From the NCBI GenBank assembly GCA_033060915.1, contig CM065393.1, forward strand, positions 4,531,001-4,595,000: a stretch of 64,000 bases of DNA, written 5' to 3'. A program made the position numbers and the translations under genes. This DNA comes from Euryodendron excelsum (lineage: Eukaryota; Streptophyta; Magnoliopsida; Ericales; Pentaphylacaceae). Below are positions 58,141 to 64,000 of the stretch, piece by piece. Below the pieces are notes generated by a model that was given only the letters and a program-made list of their open reading frames with translations, did not search any database and was not told the origin of the DNA. Position 1 is the first letter of the stretch. Each line of letters starts with the position of its first letter.

Positions 58141-60287
58141 ATGATTAGTGAAGGTAACACCCCTGATCAGCAAAACAATTCGGTGACACGGGAGGAAGTG
58201 AACGGGATGAAGGCAAAAATAGACGAGATGTTCAAGCTCGTGCAACTGATGGCCTTCAAAAGACCTGCCATGAATCCGTCAGCATTGACATCTCACCCCA
58301 AAGAAACTAAAGCTATCCCGCCAAGGGTCGCCCTGCGAACCGATAATATGGGGAAGAGCAAAGAACTCCCCAAAGCAGTGAACATTGAGGAAGGAGAAAA
58401 AGACAACCCTGAAACCATCTTGCTAACTGCCACATCAAAGAAGGAAAGCCCAGACCCTCTCAATCTCAAGATACAAGGCTTAAAAGAGTCCCTGCGCAGC
58501 CTATAAGGCCATGACACCTTCGGTGGGACATTTTATGATGAATTATGCTTCTTTCTTGACCACCCAAGACTACCCAAATTCGAGATGCCAGATTTCCAAA
58601 AGTATAATGGAAGTGGAGATCTCGTGGCTCACCTGAGGCTATATGCAGGTGTATTAAGTGGACATGGGAATGACCCAAAACTCCTGATGCAGTTGTTTCA
58701 ACATAGCTTGACCGGGCCCACCCTGTAGTGGTACGCCCGTTTAGATTTAAGGAAGATAACAAACTGGAATGAATTGGTCATGACCTTCCGGTCCCAATAC
58801 TAAAACAACAGTGACCTAACTGTGGATAGGTGTGCCTTGATGATGATGACCCAAGGGGAGAAGGAAAGCTTTAAGAGTTACATTGTGAGATGGAGGGAGG
58901 CAGCTGCTTAAGTCAACCCCCACTACTGGAAAAAGAGTATGTGTAGCTGTTTGTGAACACCTTCCTAGGTCTGTACTAGTAGTGCCTGTGCCTAAGCATT
59001 GGAAAGAATTTTTCTAAGTTGATAATGCAAGGAGAAATGATCGAGAATGGATTGAAAATTGGCAGAATCACAGACCCCTATGCTAAGACAAGTGAGGGAT
59101 TCGCAAATGCGGCCAAGAAAGTAGCAAATACTCGAGGTACTAGCAAGAAGAAAGGAGAGGTATCTGCCATCCTGCTAACACAACAGTAACCATACTATCC
59201 CCAATATCAAGCTCGACCACCATCACCTACTCCTATCATCAAGATCCCCATTGCTAATGTTCAAGCACCTGCTCCTAGACTGGCCACAGCTCGATCATAC
59301 CTTAATCCTAATAGAAACAACTGGCGAAACTGAGAATTTACCAGCTTGGCATGCACTCAAACAAAGGCCTATCATGAACTCCTCAAAGTCAAGCACATAA
59401 ACCCTATACCTCCGCAGCCCCTACCAAGCCCACTGCCTCCAACCTTCAACCCTGCCCTTACTTGTGAATATCATTCTGGGGGACAGGGGCATGAAACGGA
59501 GTCCTGCTTCTCTTTGAAGCATAAAATCCAATACCTCATTGATAACAAGGTCATCAATACCCAAGAGGCAAAACCGGTCTTTGCTCCTAATGTCACGGCA
59601 AATCCCTTACCAGACCATGCAGACAACATCATCACAGAAGGAGAGGCAGATTTGGATGGCATCATAACTGCAGAATATTTCGAGGGTGAGTCAAACACTG
59701 AGGAAGAAAGTGACTGGGAAGAGGAGCTATCGCCATACCCTATTTATCTTTACAACGCAAATGGAGAGCAAGATCCTTTTGACTGGCCTATGGAAGAGCC
59801 CCTGGAAGACATTCCTGCTAATGTCGTGCCTGTTGATGGCTGGGGAGAAGAATTCCTGCACCCCAGATATGCTGAAACTGAGGCCTGCCTAAAAGAGGAG
59901 CTCTTCGACTATGAGGATATGGGCTGGGGCATCTATGAGCCAAGAATATCAAACCCACCATTCGAATTCAGTGAAGGTGATCTGGATAGCCTGTTTGCTA
60001 AAATTGACAAAGAGGAAGCTGAAAAAGAGGGAATCAAGGAAAAGCCACCGCAAGTCTTAGAAGAAGTCTTGGCTACAAAGCCCCAAGAAGCTGAGCAAAA
60101 GAAAACCATTCAACCAAAGGAAAGCCTTCAGGAAGCCCAAGATGGGATGCACAACCTCAATGACCCAACTGAAGAAGAGGAAGGAAAAGGAGGAATCCCC
60201 GACTGCACTATGACTACCCATCTCTACCAACCCGCAGTCAATACGTCAATTCATCCAACACAACCGAGTGAAGAAGTCGGCAAATGA
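58141..60287 (+). pseudogene. B2 gag (nearly complete, several breaks)
   Basis: Starts MISEGNTPDQQNNSVTREEV, then IDEMFKLVQLM as in B1. The capsid domain reads LPKFEMPDFQKYNGSGDLVA, 'HLRLYAGVLSGHGNDPKLLMQLFQHSLTGPTL.WYARLDLRK' and 'KESFKSYIVRWREAAA.VNP'. A missing base near 58921 moves the frame. The C-terminal 313 codons (59346-60287) are open: 'PLPSPLPPTFNPALTCEYHSGGQGHETESC' (zinc-knuckle-like CxxH..GHxTExC), 'NVTANPLPDHADNII', then a very acidic tail of about 200 residues. Stops at 58504, 58726, 58801 and 58909, among others. Terminal stop 60285-60287; spacer follows, with no protease or RT. About 715 codons originally. Confidence 0.88.
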
Positions 60288-62270
60288 AGCATAGAAAAAG
60301 CAAGCGTGGTCCCGAAGCCCACCTGAAAAAGTGACTATCAAAGGGATGTCCTTTTCATCAAACTCTGTCTTTACTTTCTTGTAAATCCTATTTTGTCAAC
60401 TCTACTTTTTACTTTTTGTTAATCAAGAGCTTGTCATGTATACAAAACCTTTGAAATGAAAGAAAAAGAATTTGAAGTTAGCATTTGTCATCTTCGGTGC
60501 TTGCCCTTCCTTAGAAGTTTTCCCCTCTTATTGTTATGCCTTGACTTGAAAAGGGGGATAGTACGTGCACCCTCCTTTATGGAGACCATTTTTGATCCAA
60601 AGAGTGGAGATACCAAAGAGAGAGCAGATCATAAAACAAGGGAGGCACTCGAAGGATGCCATGGCAAAGCAATCGACAGTTAGACCCTCGAAGGGAAGAG
60701 AAGCCGTCATTTCAAATTCCCTAAATAGCAGAGGAATTCCTTTGGACAACCCACTCGAGCCGTATATGATTTTCATTCAAACACCCTAACTAGGAACCAC
60801 CCCCCACACCGGGGCAAACACGAGTAATGGAACGATTAAGCTAACCTCTGCTTATCTCAAAGGATGATGCCAAATAGACTAAGAGAAACTGTCTGAAAGG
60901 AAGAGGGGCCATTTATTCTTCTACCATACAGTAAAAATAATCCCCTTTGAAAAACCCATTTTAAGCCAAGTCACATTCCTTCGGCAAACCCATCCTGGTG
61001 ATCACCGCCCGCAATAGGTGAAAGTAAAATGAGAAAAAGGGAGTGTGAAAAAAAAAAAAAAAGCTTCCCCGTACATCGAAAGATGAAAGAAACAATGCGA
61101 TATTCAAAAAACAAAGGATAAAAAAGAGAGAATGGGTGACAAGGTGCCTCGAGAAATCAACAGGCTATGTAAATAGTAGCGTTGGGGTAGAACCAAGAAG
61201 AAAACATGAACCCTATGTGGGTAAAGGTTTGTACAACAAAAAAAAAGGAAGAGAGAGAGAGAGAGAGAGGAGACCCAAAGAGGAAAAATGCTGAAAGAGT
61301 AGTCATCAGTGAACCTCGAGAAGAGTATGAGACTTTGGGCCTTCAATACCCTTCCTTTCGAAAACCCTATAATGTAGCCACGCTACAAACTAAAGAAAAG
61401 TCCTCTCAGATAAAAAAAGATTGCTTATTCTAAACAGGTTCACAAGAAAATGGCGACATATGATGAAAAAAAAAGGGTGAGCAAAACGAGCAAAAGCTTA
61501 CTCAAGGTGGTTCTAGTTTACTATCACCCCTGTTAAGGAGTAGAGAAATTATTTGAGCCTGCATACCCTTCACTCCTCACCCTTAACTTAGCTTACATTA
61601 TGGTTCAAAGTAAAGTCTTCTCGGATTGAGGATGGAAACTGCCTGCTCCTTTGCTAAAGGCTATTTCAGCTGTCGCCTAGAGAGCCCACTAGTGCAAATA
61701 TGGAGGTCTCCAAGAGAAAGTCGAGCGAGTGATAGGTTCTTCCTTCTCCAATAAGAGAGAGGATGGTCGGGTTAGAAAATAGGGCTACTACTATCTCATC
61801 ACGACAAGAAAAGGGCATAACAAAGAAAGGAATCTACAAGGAACAAAAGGCCAAAATGATCAGCTCTCCCGATGGACACCCAAAAAATTGGAGCTTATCG
61901 CTAGGCTTGTTTTCATAAAAGTTGTATATACCCATGTGCTTTGCCTAAACACATGCAACAATACACCCACCTTTTTCACATCTATTTAAAGCTTGCACAT
62001 ACTCACCATTTCTTGTGTATGTCATGATTTCTATAACCCTGTGTTTATACTCCTATTTGTTATATTTCCACATGTATACATACAAAACAAGACTAAAAGG
62101 AAAAACCAATCATCATCTCATGCAAAGAAACAAAGAGATAATAACGATAATATACATATAACCATCATACAATCATCATCCATAAAGGCCAAAACGCGGC
62201 TTCAAATAACATAAACAATATGTTCAGTCTAACAAAACTATAATTGTGTCAGCAGGTGAAAAGAAGTGTC
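60288..62270 (+). other. B2 spacer between gag and antisense gene
   Basis: Non-coding, A/G-rich. Starts with the 'cccacctgaaaaa..aaagggatgtc' phrase shared with B1 (29632-29677). Contains a run of A at 61049-61062 and (GA)10 at 61250-61269. Repeats the 'gaggggccatttattcttctaccatacagt' phrase found in B1 and A spacers. Small ORFs show no domain. Confidence 0.7.
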
Positions 62271-64000
62271 TCAAGGAGCAGGGTCATCATCTAATTGAAA
62301 GTCACCCATATCCGGCACATATAGAGAAGGCTGGCTGGAAGAAGCTCCGGCATCATAAGGGCCCTAACCAAGAAAAAAAGACAAAAGAAAAAAAGATATA
62401 GCATTAGAACACAAAGGATGCATAAAGAACATAAAAATGATGAATCATAAATAGCATACCCAGCGGGCCTCCATCAAAGATATACGTGCGGTCAGAGCCT
62501 CCACCTCAGCACGATACTGATCTTGTGCCTGGCAAGCTGTTAAGTACTCCTCCTCAAAAACAAAACCCTGAGCTCAATGCCATAGCTCTACTACCTCATG
62601 ACTGGCCACCTGCCCTCCAACCACCAGGTCCAGCTGAGTAAAAGCGCCAATAGACCTTGCCCTGAAATGAGCCTCGTAGTCTACACTAGGCGGAAGAAAG
62701 AAGCGGTCGCCAAGAACCCCGACTATGTAAGGAATCTCCACCTCGGCCCGATAAAATCCGAACATGTATTGGGGAGGATCCATAGGAGCACAGAAGTTGG
62801 TATGTACCTGTCGCCAATGACGCTCTCCCAAGTACGTCTCCCATGAAAAAGGGCCTCGGAAAGTGACACGTGACATGGATAGAAGGATAAGATCCCTCAT
62901 ACCGGTATATTGAGGAGATCAGCGGTAAGGTGCCCAAGACATGTCTCGAGGTCTCAGTAACTCTTGTTTAGCCCGAAGGGTGACACAATTTGTAAGCAGG
63001 AACTGCTGGACTACCTGTTTTCTAGCCCACCTCGTGGCCCGTCGAAATGCATCGTCAGATAATACCTCGGGTCAGCGAACAGGCAGGTACTCATAACTCC
63101 ACCATATCAAAAATGGCAAAAAAACCCATCAAGCTCCCCCATGCCCCAGATGTCCTCACTCTCATCCCTCGTAAGAAGCTAGTAAAAGTAAAAGCGCCCC
63201 AATCCGCTAAGTCCAGTGCATCCAAGTCCGCTACCAAGCTCACCAAGGATAAAGGAACCGTCGACTTATTATTAATGTAAAAGGAACAAAAAACAATGTA
63301 TAGTACCAGTCGGCGCCTCATGATGACTTGATCAACTGGGGAGGGCTCAAGAGCAAATGTCGTCTCCGCTGGGCATAAAATTGAAGCCGAGAAACTCGAG
63401 CCTGCAATGCCTAGCAAACCCAAGAGAAGACGAGCCTTATCCAGAGTCACAACCCGCAAGGAAATCGGGACACCCCCAAAAGATAATTCGGTAATCATGG
63501 CCTAATCAACAGGAGTAGGCCCCAGCTTAAAGCCCATTAAGTGCACAGTCCCAGTCTCCCCGAACCATCGCTCTAATAGCCCAACCGCTATCCGGTGATC
63601 AAGCTTGTCTGTCTGAAGTGTCATAAAGACACCAAAGCCAATCTGATGTAGGAAGTTGTAATAGGATGGAGCCGAGGACTGCATGGCTCTCAAGGTCGAA
63701 ATACTGGCCCTTCTAAAGGAACTGTGAGTCGACAACGACATCCGACCATAACGAGAATACACGCTCGGGTGGTAAGCCAAATCTCGCAGCGGTGGGACGT
63801 TAGGAATTGCCAGCTGGTCATCCATGAAGGAAGTATCTCGCCGTCTGTCACTAACAGATGCTATCCTATACCCCGTTCATGGGTCCACGGCCAAATCAAT
63901 GTCATCCACAACTCTCTCGTCCAGGGCAACCAATGGCTACCCCGTCGTAGAACTAGCACTAGAGTCCGTACTGCTCAAAGACCACTTAGGCCAACTGCTG
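62271..64000 (-). pseudogene. B2 antisense gene: plant-mobile-domain-like protein, 5' end off window
   Basis: Minus-strand gene entering from beyond 64000. Upstream part: 'LDERVVDDIDLAVDP', then MDDQLAIPNVPPLRDLAYHP, 'YYNFLHQIGFGVFMTLQ' and LLERWFGETGTVHLMGFKLG, followed by 'ITELSFGGVPISL', 'KARLLLGL', 'LVLYIVFCSFYINNKS' and 'LADWGAFTFTSFLRGMR'. This order matches the plant mobile domain (aminotransferase-like PMD, MAIN/MAIL1 kind): ERW..T.TFH..., ITGL..GG, LLGL, LLYL..S..., WG...L..LY. After an 'SYEYLPVR' stretch come 'WETYLGERHWRQVH' and a coiled-coil-like end. The last exon (GPYDAGASSSQPSLYVPDMG .. DDDPAP) is joined by a 96-nt intron. Several TGA/TAG stops stand at expected Trp or Gln. It differs from the A/B1 antisense protein. 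Confidence 0.75.
62364..62459 (-). other. Spliceosomal intron in the B2 antisense gene (96 nt)
   Basis: Minus strand: ..CGCTGG|GTATGC at the donor, then an AT-rich body with TTCTAAT (branch-like), a long pyrimidine tract (CTTTTTTTCTTTTG, CTTTTTTTCTTGG) and TTAG|GGC at the acceptor. The exons join in phase 0 (..SLMEARW / GPYDAGASSS..). On the plus strand it is A-rich and would not be spliced. Confidence 0.75.

Noticed and set aside
63252..63300. Possible second intron in the B2 antisense gene (GTACTATAC .. AATAAG)
   Set aside because: Only about 42 nt, below the usual minimum, and the translation through it (LVLYIVFCSFYINNKS) fits the plant-mobile-domain pattern.

Overview
This window is non-genic, repeat-rich nuclear DNA of a flowering plant, most likely a eudicot with a large genome. 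The species cannot be named from the sequence. Nearly every base belongs to LTR retrotransposons of the Ty3/gypsy class. I found no cellular protein gene, rRNA, tRNA or CRISPR array. The plant Tat/Ogre/Retand lineage is indicated by four things: LTRs of about 4-5 kb, a primer-binding site complementary to the 3' end of tRNA-Arg, a G-patch after the protease with a second RNase H after the first, and long antisense ORFs between pol and the 3' LTR.

Layout. 1-4392: end of an 'A-type' LTR, cut by the window edge. 4393-5188: remnant of an older Tekay/Del-like chromovirus (protease and RT). 5189 onward: a 'B-type' element (B1). Its 5' LTR (5189-20890) is split by an A-type solo LTR on the minus strand (5807-17744, TSD CTTGT/CCTGT). 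That solo LTR is itself split by a 3.0 kb chromovirus-like solo LTR (8946-11988, TSD GTGCC) and by a 4.3 kb B-like solo LTR (13099-17389, TSD ACGGG). B1 then continues with its PBS, leader and gag. Gag is interrupted by another A solo LTR (23995-29152, TSD AACCC). A spacer and an antisense ORF follow, and the antisense ORF is split by a complete 21,036 bp A element (31808-52843, TSD AGCCC). The rest of B1 reaches its 3' LTR at 55713. At about 57817 that LTR is fused by deletion to the internal region of a second B element (B2), with gag (58141-60287), spacer and antisense gene, running off the right edge.

How the parts may work together. The A element carries protease, G-patch, RT, RNase H, a second RNase H and integrase, but shows no Gag capsid or zinc-knuckle region. 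Both B copies carry Gag and go straight to the 3' spacer with no pol. A and B share the PBS, LTR termini and a homologous leader with two conserved hairpins, so one could in principle supply what the other lacks. Both also carry an antisense 'passenger gene'. A and B1 encode related proteins (DUF7745-like), while B2 has a different, plant-mobile-domain-like protein at the same place. These antisense genes look like real eukaryotic genes: conserved GTGAGT donor and acceptor sites just before the ATG in A and B1, and a textbook 96-nt intron near the C-terminus in B2. All reading frames are now broken by stops and frameshifts, so these copies are fossils. The gene-like antisense module, its swapping between related elements, and the Gag-only/Pol-only division are the points most worth following up.
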